A DNA stretch of 64,000 nt, taken from positions 239,459-303,458 of the forward strand of contig NZ_BSSQ01000018.1 of the NCBI RefSeq assembly GCF_030161375.1, written 5' to 3'. The DNA is from Paenibacillus glycanilyticus. GTDB taxonomy: Bacteria; Bacillota; Bacilli; Paenibacillales; Paenibacillaceae. Both the position numbers and the translations under genes were made by a program. Positions 42,365 to 51,351 of this stretch are shown here, one piece after another. The notes beneath the pieces are model-generated. The model did not search any database and had not been told where the DNA came from. It saw only the letters and a list, made by a program, of their open reading frames with translations. Each line of letters begins with the position of its first letter. Positions within the stretch are counted from its first letter, which is position 1.

Positions 42365-42397
42365 TTGTCGACTGATGATTCACTGATTGTCGACTGA
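42365..42397. repeat. Short direct repeat upstream of the PP-loop ATPase gene
   Basis: TTGTCGACTGA occurs at 42365-42375 and 42387-42397, 22 bases apart (about two helical turns), each containing a GTCGAC palindrome. Confidence 0.6.
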
Positions 42398-42477
42398 CGG
42401 CATCCTCGCTCAGTCACGCCTCCACTTAACCGTGGTACAATCTAGAGAGCATCCTAATAAAGGAGAATGACGACGGA

Positions 42478-43176
42478 ATGACAGAAACGACGAATTGGAA
42501 AAATGGCGCTTATGGCTCCAAATTCATAGCTTCCTATAGCGGAGGAAAAGACAGCACGTTGGCCCTGTATCAATCCATGAAGGTTGGAGAAGCCGTTGGG
42601 CTCATTATTATGATGGAGGAAGAAGGACAACGTTCAAGATCGCATGGCATGCCGCCGGAAATTATCCGTGCCCAAGCGGAGGCGATTGGCTTGCCTATCT
42701 ATTCCGCAGCGGCAAGTTGGGCCGATTATGAAGCCGAGTTTATAACTTTGCTGAAGCAAGCCAATGAGCAAGGCGCAGACGTGTTAGTTACCGGCGACCT
42801 GGATATGCCGATTGATAACTGCTGGCATGACAAGGTCACCCAAATCGCCGGTTTGAAGCTTGCGATGCCGCTTTGGGAAATGGATCATTACGAAGCGGTG
42901 ACCGAATTTATTGATCTTGGATTCCAATCCATCGTCGTGACCGTCAACTTATCGCTTGGCATGCGCGAAGAAGATCTGGGACAACTATTAACGCATGACT
43001 ACATCCAGCAATTAATAGCGCGCGGTATCGATCCTTGTGGAGAAGGCGGCGAATTCCATACGACCGTCGTTGACGGCCCCCTCTTCAAGCAACCGATTCC
43101 CGTTCTCAAAGGCGCTATTCTCAGAAACGGGAATTATGCGTTTTTGCCACTGGAGCTGCTGAGTCAGAGTCATTAA
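42478..43176 (+). CDS. Dph6-like PP-loop ATPase (diphthine-ammonia ligase family)
   Basis: 232 residues. PP-loop SGGKDS at residues 21-26, with TGDLDMPIDNCWHDKV and the ending GEGGEFHTTVVDGPLFK typical of the Dph6/MJ0570 family. In archaea and eukaryotes it amidates diphthine; bacteria lack diphthamide, so the bacterial protein probably ligates ammonia or an amine to another substrate, which I cannot name. AAAGGAG precedes ATG 42478 and a TG-extended -10 (TGGTACAAT) lies about 35 bases upstream. Confidence 0.85.
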   Translation: MTETTNWKNGAYGSKFIASYSGGKDSTLALYQSMKVGEAVGLIIMMEEEGQRSRSHGMPPEIIRAQAEAIGLPIYSAAASWADYEAEFITLLKQANEQGADVLVTGDLDMPIDNCWHDKVTQIAGLKLAMPLWEMDHYEAVTEFIDLGFQSIVVTVNLSLGMREEDLGQLLTHDYIQQLIARGIDPCGEGGEFHTTVVDGPLFKQPIPVLKGAILRNGNYAFLPLELLSQSH

Positions 43177-43181
43177 CGGCG

Positions 43182-43222
43182 CAAAAAAGGCCAAAACCCT
43201 CGCCATGAGGTGTTTTGGCCTT
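43182..43222 (-). terminator. Terminator after the DHA2 MFS gene
   Basis: AAGGCCAAAAC (43187-43197) and GTTTTGGCCTT (43212-43222) arms; the T-run is in the leftward direction. It may also halt the rightward PP-loop gene. Confidence 0.82.
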
Positions 43223-43239
43223 CTGCATTAACAATTCTC

Positions 43240-44646
43240 TTAACCGCCTGCTACGCTCGACTTCGATTTGCCGGACTCTTTGCGTTGCGAGGGCAATAAA
43301 CCAACGACTAGCACCACGGCGATTGAAACTACAAATATGGCAATAAACACGGCATGCATCCCATGAGCGACTTGCTCCGTCTCCAGACCCGCCGCCGCGT
43401 TATTGAATAACGTGCCGAATATCGCCACGCCAACGGTCTGCCCCAGCGCGTTCATGAGCGAGTTCGTCGAGGTAGCTACCCCGCGCATGCTCCAATCTAC
43501 GGCGTTTTGAATTAATACGAGAATCGGGGTCGCCAACAAGCCCATGCCCAAACCAATAAGAACAAGAATGCCGACCAGGAACGAATAAGGAGAATTCGAA
43601 TCTATAAGCATGAGCCACAAGCTGCCTGCGGCCACAACAAACGCGCCGGAGACGATAAAGAGACGCGGACCGTATTTGAACATGAGCCTGCCCGTCATTG
43701 TAGCCGCAAACGGCCACGCCAGGCACATTGGCATGAGCGTGAACCCGGAGTTTGTTGCGCTGTGGCCAAGCACAATCTGAATCCATTGCGGTGCGTAGAC
43801 CATAACGCCGGCGGTTACCGCGAAGCCAAGGAAGCTAAGCAAATAGATGACGCGAATTTCTCTCGTCTTGAACAACGCCAGCGGCATCATAGGCTCCTTC
43901 ACCCTTGTCTCGGCGAATAGAAACAGCGAGAGTGCAACCGCGGAGATGCAGAAGAGGCTAATAATCAGAGCAGAGTTCCAGGCATACTTCTCTCCGCCGT
44001 TAAGCAGCGCGTACAGGAGCGCCGATAGACCGATCGTAAATAGAATCGCGCCGGAGTAGTCGATGCTTTTTGATTTTTTCTCGAACTTCTCATGAAGAAA
44101 TCCAACGACAAATATAAACGCGATGACAAACACAGGCACATTCATGTAGAAGATCCAGCGCCATGAGATGTAATCGACAAATGTCCCGCCAACAAGCGGA
44201 CCAAGCAAACCCGCTATCGACCACACGGATGAAAAGATCCCTTGCACCTTCGCCCGCTGCTCCCCCGGATACAAATCGCCCACGATGGTGAACGTCACCG
44301 GGGTAAGCGCTCCAGCTCCAAGCCCTTGAATGGCGCGGAACCAGATCATTGCGGTCATGCTTGTTGCTGCTCCGCACAATATAGAACCAACGGCGAAGAT
44401 GATCAACCCTGCCGTAAATACGGATTTACGGCCGTACAAGTCCGCCAGCTTGCCAAAGACAGGCGTTGCGACGCACATCATCAGCGTATAAATCGAGAAT
44501 ACCCAACTGATTAAGCTAAACCCGCTTAACTCTTTTGTAATATGCGGCATGGCCGTACTGACAACCGTTGCGTCTAACGCGCCGATAAACAATGCAGCCA
44601 GCAGGCCAATCGTGACAACCTTTCGATTCTTCGTTTGCTGTACCAA
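43240..44646 (-). CDS. DHA2 family MFS multidrug exporter (EmrB/QacA-like)
   Basis: 468 residues with fourteen expected helices. KVVTIGLLAALFIGALDATVVSTAMPHITKEL, FGKLADLYGRKSVF and WFRAIQGLGAGALTPV are hallmarks of the DHA2 drug exporters. An open frame continues to 44880, but it would include the terminator of the neighbouring gene; an AGGGGGC site lies about 9 bases upstream of TTG 44646, so I use that start. The upstream bases 44647-44830 look non-coding. Confidence 0.87.
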   Translation of the reverse strand: MVQQTKNRKVVTIGLLAALFIGALDATVVSTAMPHITKELSGFSLISWVFSIYTLMMCVATPVFGKLADLYGRKSVFTAGLIIFAVGSILCGAATSMTAMIWFRAIQGLGAGALTPVTFTIVGDLYPGEQRAKVQGIFSSVWSIAGLLGPLVGGTFVDYISWRWIFYMNVPVFVIAFIFVVGFLHEKFEKKSKSIDYSGAILFTIGLSALLYALLNGGEKYAWNSALIISLFCISAVALSLFLFAETRVKEPMMPLALFKTREIRVIYLLSFLGFAVTAGVMVYAPQWIQIVLGHSATNSGFTLMPMCLAWPFAATMTGRLMFKYGPRLFIVSGAFVVAAGSLWLMLIDSNSPYSFLVGILVLIGLGMGLLATPILVLIQNAVDWSMRGVATSTNSLMNALGQTVGVAIFGTLFNNAAAGLETEQVAHGMHAVFIAIFVVSIAVVLVVGLLPSQRKESGKSKSSVAGG

Positions 44647-44830
44647 CGCTAATGCGCCCCCTAGTTTAACTTTTACCGCTAAGATATCCTCAAATTGTAT
44701 TCGATTTCCCGTAAATAATTCCTGCTGTAGAATGTCAGATCTTTGTAGGTGAGAGGCTTGGCACGGAGTTGCCGCCGTTTGTACGGAAAACGATTGAATA
44801 TGTAGATGCCAACTTAGAGTAATTTCCGCA

Positions 44831-44876
44831 ACAAAAACATCGCCTTGGCTTTCAAAGCCGCTGGCGATGTTTTTGT
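44831..44876 (-). terminator. Terminator after the anti-sigma-like gene
   Basis: ACAAAAACATCGCC (44831-44844) and GGCGATGTTTTTGT (44863-44876) arms with an inner hairpin; T-rich on both sides, so probably bidirectional. Confidence 0.82.
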
Positions 44877-44893
44877 TCATGTACCCTATTGTG

Positions 44894-45874
44894 CTATTGC
44901 CCTGTCGTTCTTATGACAGCTTCTGCAAAGTCCAACCGTTCCTTCAGATCCCCATCGCTATTTAACGAAATGACCAACTCTCCGCCGTTAACGGGTTGAA
45001 TCCAGAATAGGTATGAAGCATCCACGCCTTTGCTAAGGTAAATCGGTATGCCTCCAACGTCGTAAATTTGTTCAGCTGAGGGGTACCGATCATACACGGT
45101 CACCGATGTGAAATCACCATAGTTGCCGCTAAGCGTAAACGTCGAAGCCCCCTTCCGATAAGTCAAACTCAAGGTGGCATCTTCCATGAACGCCTTTTCG
45201 TCCGGTTTGAACTTATAATAAACATAAGGCGCGCCCGATTCCGCATCGGCTGTTTCTACCCATTTGTCGGGTTGAACGGCGTTAGGGTGACCGAGGTAAG
45301 GATGCAATACTGCTTCCGTCAGCTCGGCATCCAACACATGATCGCCAAGCTTTGTCAGTTCGCTCAATTGGCCGATTAGCCGGGAAGGAATCTCTTTCGC
45401 AGAAGAATAGGTGAAGCCTGCAAATACCGACATATCGTTTAACGGGTCTGGCTCCTTGTATTTCTTTACGGCATCGATATTATCTTGTCCAATGACAATA
45501 AGCGCAGCTTCGTCTTGCTGCAACTGCTCGTTGATGGCGTGCTCCACCCGTTCCCGAAGTTTCATTTGCGCTGCAGGAATCGCATCCGGCGATTTAACCT
45601 GCATCACCTCGCGTCCGGCATCGTCTTTCACCGTAAGAATATCCGTCGTCCAAGCGTAAGTAAATCCGCATAGCAGGGTCACGGTTAGCGCAATGAGAAC
45701 AACTCCGATTGCCCTCCGCTTTTGTCCAAGAGCTTTGTAGCTTGGTTCTCTGGCAGCTTCAAGTTCAATGAGAGGCATGATCCGTTCGGAAAAATCCACG
45801 GGTGCGGGTACGTTGCGCTCGGCGTCTCGTTTGAATTGCTCCAGAGGTTCAAAGTCCGGGGAATAGTCCTTCAT
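44894..45874 (-). CDS. Putative membrane anti-sigma factor, partner of the ECF sigma gene
   Basis: 326 residues: an N-terminal cytoplasmic part of about 55 residues, one helix (AIGVVLIALTVTLLCGFTYAW), and a large extracytoplasmic domain with no family I recognise with certainty, including TVYDRYPSAEQIYDVGGIPIYLSKG. Layout and its 26-base overlap with the ECF sigma gene upstream fit a membrane sensor holding the sigma factor. I start at ATG 45874 (AAGGAG, 7 bases) instead of 25 codons earlier. Confidence 0.7.
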   Translation of the reverse strand: MKDYSPDFEPLEQFKRDAERNVPAPVDFSERIMPLIELEAAREPSYKALGQKRRAIGVVLIALTVTLLCGFTYAWTTDILTVKDDAGREVMQVKSPDAIPAAQMKLRERVEHAINEQLQQDEAALIVIGQDNIDAVKKYKEPDPLNDMSVFAGFTYSSAKEIPSRLIGQLSELTKLGDHVLDAELTEAVLHPYLGHPNAVQPDKWVETADAESGAPYVYYKFKPDEKAFMEDATLSLTYRKGASTFTLSGNYGDFTSVTVYDRYPSAEQIYDVGGIPIYLSKGVDASYLFWIQPVNGGELVISLNSDGDLKERLDFAEAVIRTTGQ

Positions 45875-46430
45875 CGAGTATCTCCTTCCTTGTTTGATTT
45901 CGTAATTTCTTTCTAATCCGCTCGAATTTTTTCCGCAAAGCGACGGCATTTACACTGGTAAGCTCCGCAATCTCCGCAAAGCTGCGTTCTTCTAGCGTCC
46001 TCAGAATAATCAGTTGCCGGTCTTCCGGAGACAGCCCCGTCAATAAATGGTCTGCTGTTTCAGCCGTGCGAGGCGAGGGAGCCGATGGCCATTGCAGCTT
46101 GATTAATGACAACAATCGATGCTGCCCCTTGTGCCGCTTGAGCGAGTTCAGGCAATGCCGGTAAGCGATTTTGTAGAGCCAAGCGGAAAAGGAAACGGTG
46201 GGCCGGTATTTTCCGATCTCCCGGAACGCTTTCAGGAACACCTCCTGCACAATGTCCTCGGATTCCGCCCTGTCGCCTGTCATGTGATAGCAATAGAGAT
46301 GAAGCTTTCTTTGAAAATGCAGGACAATCCCGCGATAATGCTCGACTTGTCCGGCTTGTACCGCCTTGACGAGATATTCGATTTGTTCCGCGCCGTGCGG
46401 CTCAATAGGTTCGTTTGCGTTAGCGTTCAT
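45849..46430 (-). CDS. ECF-type RNA polymerase sigma factor
   Basis: 193 residues. Region 2 DRAESEDIVQEVFLKAFREIGKYRPTVSFSAWLYKIAYRH and region 4 LSPEDRQLIILRTLEERSFAEIAELTSVNAVALRKKFERIRKKL are complete. It should direct transcription of a stress or envelope regulon. ATG 46430 has AAAGGAG upstream; the 15-codon extension is not needed. A TGTCACA element on the minus strand (46491-46497) could be a -35 of its own promoter, but no -10 is clear. Transcribed with the anti-sigma gene. Confidence 0.88.
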   Translation of the reverse strand: MNANANEPIEPHGAEQIEYLVKAVQAGQVEHYRGIVLHFQRKLHLYCYHMTGDRAESEDIVQEVFLKAFREIGKYRPTVSFSAWLYKIAYRHCLNSLKRHKGQHRLLSLIKLQWPSAPSPRTAETADHLLTGLSPEDRQLIILRTLEERSFAEIAELTSVNAVALRKKFERIRKKLRNQTRKEILDEGLFPGL

Positions 46431-46554
46431 ATGAACTCCTTTCCCGTATTCGGGGCCCCGATGCCTATATAACAATCAAAAATTCAGAAATGTGACAGTT
46501 CAAAAAGTTATTTTACTACCGAATGCTTCCATATACATCATAATTTTGTATCCT

Positions 46555-46600
46555 TTAAAAAATAAGGACCGGATAAGCTCCAAAGCTTACCGGTCCTTTA
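46555..46600 (-). terminator. Terminator after the ABC-F gene
   Basis: AAGGACCGG...TAAGCT and AGCTT...CCGGTCCTT arms, with a T-rich tract in the leftward direction. Confidence 0.8.
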
Positions 46601-46611
46601 TTATTAATCTA

Positions 46612-48168
46612 TTACCTCTGGGGCTGCATCGACCAAGCTTCAACATCCCATGTCTTGGTTACCCAATCCTCATAAAATTCAGGCTCGTGAGAGACCAGAA
46701 CGACTGTACCCTTGTAGGCTTGCAGGGCACGCTTCAATTCGGCTTTGGCCACAATGTCCAAATGGTTTGTTGGCTCATCGAACAAAATCCAATTGCTCTC
46801 CCGCAGCATCAGCTTGCACAGGCGAACCTTCGCCTGCTCGCCGCCGCTAAGCTGATTAAGCGCGCGCGTAATATGCTCGTTCTTGAGACCGCAGCGGGCA
46901 AGCGCTGCACGAACCTCGTGCTGATTCATATACGAGAACTCATCCCAGACATCTTCGAGCGGCGTCATCGACGGAGCTTTCGCTTCCTGCTCGAAGTAGG
47001 CTGGAGATAAATAATCGCCAAGGTAGGTCTTACCCTCAAGCGGTGGAATAACGCCAAGAATCGTCTTCAGAAGCGTTGATTTGCCCACGCCGTTGCAGCC
47101 AACGATGGCAATCTTGTCGCCACGCTCAATGACCATATCCATTTTGGGCAGAAGCGGCTTATTGTAACCGATAGCCATTCCTACTGCCTCAAATACGGTC
47201 TTGCCGCTGGTTCTCGACTCCTTGAAGTTGAAGGTCGGCTTTGCCGCTTCCTCCGGCTTATCGATCCGGTCGATGCGGCCCAGCTGCTTCTCGCGGCTTT
47301 TCGCGCGTCCGGAGGTTGAGGCGCGTGCTTTGTTTTTCTGAATAAATTCCTCTTGCTTCTTAATATAATCCTGCTGCTTCTCGTAGGCGTCGATATGCTG
47401 CGCCTTGTTCAGCTCGGACATCTCCAGGAACTTCTCATAATTGGCCGAGTAACGAGTCATCCGCGTAAATTCCAGGTGATAGATCACATTAACGACCTGA
47501 TTCATGAAGCTTGTTTCATGGGAAATTAGAATAAACGAATAAGGATAATTTTTCAAATAATTCGTCAGCCAGTTGATATGCTCTTCGTCCAAATAGTTCG
47601 TTGGCTCATCAAGCAATAGGACACCCGGCTTCTCAAGCAGCAGCTTGGCGAGCAGAACCTTCGTCCGCTGTCCGCCGCTAAGAGCCGTGACATCCCGGTC
47701 AAGCCCAATCGCATTCAGACCTAGACCATTCGCCATTTCGTCGACCTTCACGTCGATCAAATAGAAATCGCCGATTTCAAGCTCCTCTTGAATTTCGCCC
47801 ATACGCTCCAGAAGTTTCTCCAAGGTATCGGGATCGGCATCGCCCATTTGGGCAGCAATATCGTTCAGCTCCTCTTCCAATACGAGCAAGGGCAAGAACG
47901 CATCCTTCAGCACGTCGCGAATCGTCTTCCCCGCTTCAAGCTTCGTATGCTGGTCCAAATAGCCATAACGGATACGCGGCGTCCATTCCACTCTGCCTTC
48001 GTCCTTCAACAGCTTGCCTGTCAAAATATTCATCAGCGTCGATTTGCCCGTGCCATTTGCTCCAACCAGTCCGACATGCTCCCCTTCAAGCAAGCGGAAG
48101 GATACATCCTTGAACAATACCCGATCGCCGAACGTATGCGATAACTGCTCAACAGTTAACAAACTCAT
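46612..48168 (-). CDS. ABC-F family ATPase (YkpA/EttA-like)
   Basis: 518 residues, no membrane segments. Two ABC cassettes: GANGTGKST with LSGGQRTKVLLAKLL and GVLLLDEPTNYLD, then GCNGVGKST with LSGGEQAKVRLCKLM and WILFDEPTNHLD. A charged linker (DAYEKQQDYIKKQEEFIQKNKARAS) lies between. ABC-F proteins act on the ribosome at the E site to modulate translation or resist antibiotics; which of these applies is not shown. ATG 48168 follows GGAGATAAAGAATA. Single-gene unit. Confidence 0.92.
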   Translation of the reverse strand: MSLLTVEQLSHTFGDRVLFKDVSFRLLEGEHVGLVGANGTGKSTLMNILTGKLLKDEGRVEWTPRIRYGYLDQHTKLEAGKTIRDVLKDAFLPLLVLEEELNDIAAQMGDADPDTLEKLLERMGEIQEELEIGDFYLIDVKVDEMANGLGLNAIGLDRDVTALSGGQRTKVLLAKLLLEKPGVLLLDEPTNYLDEEHINWLTNYLKNYPYSFILISHETSFMNQVVNVIYHLEFTRMTRYSANYEKFLEMSELNKAQHIDAYEKQQDYIKKQEEFIQKNKARASTSGRAKSREKQLGRIDRIDKPEEAAKPTFNFKESRTSGKTVFEAVGMAIGYNKPLLPKMDMVIERGDKIAIVGCNGVGKSTLLKTILGVIPPLEGKTYLGDYLSPAYFEQEAKAPSMTPLEDVWDEFSYMNQHEVRAALARCGLKNEHITRALNQLSGGEQAKVRLCKLMLRESNWILFDEPTNHLDIVAKAELKRALQAYKGTVVLVSHEPEFYEDWVTKTWDVEAWSMQPQR

Positions 48169-48289
48169 TATTCTTTATCTCCATTCCTATACAAACCTAA
48201 TTAGTACTCGCAAAACATCATTGTACCACAGATCTGTTTCATCCATGTTTATCATACGTAAAGCTTGCCGCTATGCAACAGACAAACTA

Positions 48290-48325
48290 AAAAAGGCCGG
48301 AACCCCGCGCGGAGTTCCGGCCTTC
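48290..48325 (-). terminator. Terminator after the prolyl-hydroxylase-like gene
   Basis: AAGGCCGGAAC (48294-48304) and GTTCCGGCCTT (48315-48325) arms; A-run before them on the plus strand, so T-run in the leftward direction. Confidence 0.82.
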
Positions 48326-48342
48326 TTGACTATTTTAAAATA

Positions 48343-48972
48343 CTAACGATAGCTTTGTCTTCTCATCCACTGGGTAGCCACCCATTTCTCCCCGGCTGCC
48401 ACGGGATGACCCGCATGCAAAGTTAATTCGTTCAAGCGCGAATCGTTATAGAAATATTCAAAGTAAACCGCGCTGCCTTTTTTGGGCGTTACCGAGAACT
48501 GAAGGGAAGGGAAATAGGTTTCGCCGCCTTCTTCCACATCATTCAAATACATGACTAGCGTGCTTATCCGATTATTGGCCTGATTACCGTTCGTGAAATA
48601 GTCATAATGGGGATGATACTGTTCGCCTGGCTGGTAACGCAGCACCTGCAGCGGCTCCGCATGGGAGACCGGAATATTCATCAGTTCCGCAACCCGGCTT
48701 TCTACTTGCCCGACGCATTCATTTTCCTGTTCCTCGAAAAACATGCTGCTGCTCGTTCTGACCTCGCTAACATCGTGCGTACTGCCAATCTTTGCCCGTT
48801 GCATTCTCGCTGCGGCAAGGTCAATCAACAAGTCGCATTCCGCGGAGCTTAATACATTGTCCAAGATGAGAATAAGCGGCTCATCCAGTTTCCCGACGAT
48901 ACGGATCTCTTTATCTTTGGTTAGGATTTTGTTGCCTCTAGTGCTTAGGATCGTCTGCTCTTTAATCGTCAT
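48343..48972 (-). CDS. Prolyl 4-hydroxylase-like 2-oxoglutarate/Fe(II) dioxygenase
   Basis: 209 residues. Iron ligands in HPHYDYF (His122, Asp124) and LHAGHP (His186), with Lys196 for 2-oxoglutarate binding, match the P4H family. The core YLNDVEEGGETYFP is conserved. Bacterial relatives hydroxylate prolines in proteins such as elongation factor Tu or collagen-like surface proteins; the target here is unknown. ATG 48972 follows GGAGATGAGACG. Confidence 0.9.
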   Translation of the reverse strand: MTIKEQTILSTRGNKILTKDKEIRIVGKLDEPLILILDNVLSSAECDLLIDLAAARMQRAKIGSTHDVSEVRTSSSMFFEEQENECVGQVESRVAELMNIPVSHAEPLQVLRYQPGEQYHPHYDYFTNGNQANNRISTLVMYLNDVEEGGETYFPSLQFSVTPKKGSAVYFEYFYNDSRLNELTLHAGHPVAAGEKWVATQWMRRQSYR

Positions 48973-49105
48973 CGTCTCATCTCCAATGTTGAATACCGAG
49001 AACGTATTCGATTCGCATACTATCAGTCGTTTAAGTCATTCTCCATTTATAAAGAAATACCTTTGGCAACCATCCTTCAAACAGCACTCCATCCAAATCC
49101 TATAC

Positions 49106-51220
49106 CTAGCTCCGTTTCACCAAATTATCCGCCGTGCGGAAAGCCAAGGCCATAATCGTCAATACAGGGTTAACTCCGCCATTGGTCACGTGAACGGATC
49201 CGTCGCTCACCCACAGATTATCATAGCCGTGAACGCGGCCCTCGGGATCCGTCACGGATGTCGCAGGATCATTCCCCATGCGCAGCGTGCCTGCCTGGTG
49301 TTGTCCCGCGCTTAGCCCGCCGCCCGGTTTGGTCTGCCACACTTCGCGCGCTCCTGCAGTCCAAAGCCATTTCTCCGCCTGATCGCCAAGCATAGCCGCA
49401 GACCGAAGAGACTCGGGATGAACGCTGCCGGACAAGGAAGCAACCGGACTGCCGAAATGGTCTTTCACCGTCTTTGACAACAGCACTCTGGACTCGGCGT
49501 TTGGAATTTCCTGAATCGGGCCTTGAATCTGACTGGTGCGCAAATACGTATCGCGCATCGTTTCCTTGCCCTTTATCCCCCATCTTGTCGCGTTAGGCGA
49601 AAGAGCCCGATACCAATGGATAAGAGGCAGCCGGGTAAATTCGTTAGCGAGCAGCCCGCCGCCGATAATGCCGCTATTGCTATGCTCCGCGCTGAAAGTC
49701 GCTATGCTGACTCCTGGGCCGAGTCCGTCTTGCACCACTTCGTCAAACAGCCCATAAGCGCCCGTATAGACATGGCCCTGCAGGTTTCTTCCGACTTGGC
49801 CATTGCGGTTGCCGATGCCATCCGGTTCCGATTCGCTTGCGGAGTTAAGAAGCAAGCGCGCGCTTTCGATTGCGCCGGCGGCAACAACCACATGCCCCGC
49901 GCGTATTTGACGGCGATGGGTAACGCCGTTTATTTGCTGCACGGGCCGCACCGCCGTTGCATGCTTGCCCCCTTCAGTATCTATGTACTCGACATAAGTA
50001 TCGCAGATCAGATCGCAATTACCCGTAGCTAGCGCCTTGACCAGCATCGTGTTTTGCCCGCCGTTCTTGCTATTCGTTGGACAAGCAAAGCCAACGCATT
50101 CGCCGCATCTGCCGCAAGCCTGGCGGCCATCCCGTTCAACGGAGTTAATAAGAAGAGGCACCGCTCCCGCATGCCATCCCAGCTTCTCCGCAGCGCTTGC
50201 CAACCGCTTTGCTTCCAGCGTCAACGGTATCGCAGGCATCGGATATTCCGATTGACGAACGCCTCTTCCGGGATGCGCATGCCCGTCACCGGATACGCCA
50301 ACTTCCCATTCCGCGCGTTGGTAATACGGCTCAAGATCTTCGTAAGCGATCGGCCAGTCGGCAAGCGAGCTGCCTTCCGGTACGCCGTAACGGCTTGCCA
50401 TGCGGAAATCATCCTTATGAAACCGCCACGCCTGCGCCCCATAAACCCGCGTTCCGCCGCCAACCGTCATCGCGTTATTGTGGTATTCGCCATCTATAGG
50501 CGAAGTTATCCGCTCACCACCGCCGGCGATCGCAATCGTACGAGGATTTCCTACCAGGTCCGGCCCCGTGTTATGCCCGTATTTGCTAATCCGGTGATTC
50601 CGCAGATGATCCCTTCCAATCTGGTCGTATTTCAGCCAACTTCCGCGCTCAACGACAAGCACCTGCATACCGGCTTCTGCCAATACGGCAGCCGCAACCG
50701 ACCCGCCTGCTCCGGCTCCGATCACAACCGCATCATACCGGTCCCGCAGCTGCTCAATGGATCTCTGCGGCAAGTCCACTTCCGGAGCCGGGACAGCCGT
50801 CCCCGTCACGGTACCTTGGCGAAATCCTATCATTTTCCAAGATTGTCCTTCTCTATTCCCTTCAGCTTCCGGACTGCCATAATAACCATCCGCTACTAGA
50901 TTCAATAACGTATTGAAGAATAACTTTGACGAAACCGGCCAGTCCCGCATAGCATCAGATTCCGCCTCTTGTAACAGTTCATCTTGCTCTTGACTCGGCA
51001 AATCCGCAAATGGCTTCCCATAACGCGTCATGGCTTCTTTCTGCAAGAAACGGAGCCCGGGTTCAATGACCATCGCCCAGTCGCCAGCATCTTGCGCCGC
51101 ATAACGCTCCAAGTAGGTTACCGCTCCCGCTTCGCTCGCCGACTGCCAATCATCGCCCGGAATCATTCGATCCGCAACCGCTTTCAAAAGAGAATCTACA
51201 TGAACTTGACTCATTCCCAT
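49106..51220 (-). CDS. GMC oxidoreductase fused to a gluconate 2-dehydrogenase subunit 3-like domain
   Basis: 704 residues. Residues about 5-140 match the small gluconate-2-dehydrogenase subunit 3 (gamma) domain: LLKAVADRMIPGDDWQSASEAGAV, then FFNTLLNLVADGYYGS. The remainder is a GMC flavoenzyme: FAD motif VIGAGAGGSVAAAVLAEAG (about residue 167), catalytic GQHQAGTLRMG (about 641) and GGVNPVL (about 684). Near residue 370 is CGRCGECVGFACP, a possible iron-sulfur motif. FAD-glucose and related dehydrogenases usually encode gamma and alpha separately. No signal peptide is visible and no cytochrome gene adjoins. ATG 51220 follows GGGAGG. Confidence 0.85.
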   Translation of the reverse strand: MGMSQVHVDSLLKAVADRMIPGDDWQSASEAGAVTYLERYAAQDAGDWAMVIEPGLRFLQKEAMTRYGKPFADLPSQEQDELLQEAESDAMRDWPVSSKLFFNTLLNLVADGYYGSPEAEGNREGQSWKMIGFRQGTVTGTAVPAPEVDLPQRSIEQLRDRYDAVVIGAGAGGSVAAAVLAEAGMQVLVVERGSWLKYDQIGRDHLRNHRISKYGHNTGPDLVGNPRTIAIAGGGERITSPIDGEYHNNAMTVGGGTRVYGAQAWRFHKDDFRMASRYGVPEGSSLADWPIAYEDLEPYYQRAEWEVGVSGDGHAHPGRGVRQSEYPMPAIPLTLEAKRLASAAEKLGWHAGAVPLLINSVERDGRQACGRCGECVGFACPTNSKNGGQNTMLVKALATGNCDLICDTYVEYIDTEGGKHATAVRPVQQINGVTHRRQIRAGHVVVAAGAIESARLLLNSASESEPDGIGNRNGQVGRNLQGHVYTGAYGLFDEVVQDGLGPGVSIATFSAEHSNSGIIGGGLLANEFTRLPLIHWYRALSPNATRWGIKGKETMRDTYLRTSQIQGPIQEIPNAESRVLLSKTVKDHFGSPVASLSGSVHPESLRSAAMLGDQAEKWLWTAGAREVWQTKPGGGLSAGQHQAGTLRMGNDPATSVTDPEGRVHGYDNLWVSDGSVHVTNGGVNPVLTIMALAFRTADNLVKRS

Positions 51221-51351
51221 GATCCCTCCCAGTTCCTAGCTACCTCTTCATCATAATCCTTTCTCCTCGTATTTCAATGCTTAAATACTTTCTTCGTTCA
51301 TATATTACTACTGCTTGAAGAAATGAAGCCTAACTAGAGGAGGAATAGCTC

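Noticed and set aside
44647..44880. 78-codon N-terminal extension of the DHA2 exporter
   Set aside because: It would contain the terminator of the neighbouring gene and has no family match; a TTG with a spaced ribosome binding site begins the conserved part.
49523..50899. Overlapping plus-strand frames (169 and 281 codons) within the GMC gene
   Set aside because: Shadows of the GMC frame; Arg/Pro-rich and lacking start signals.
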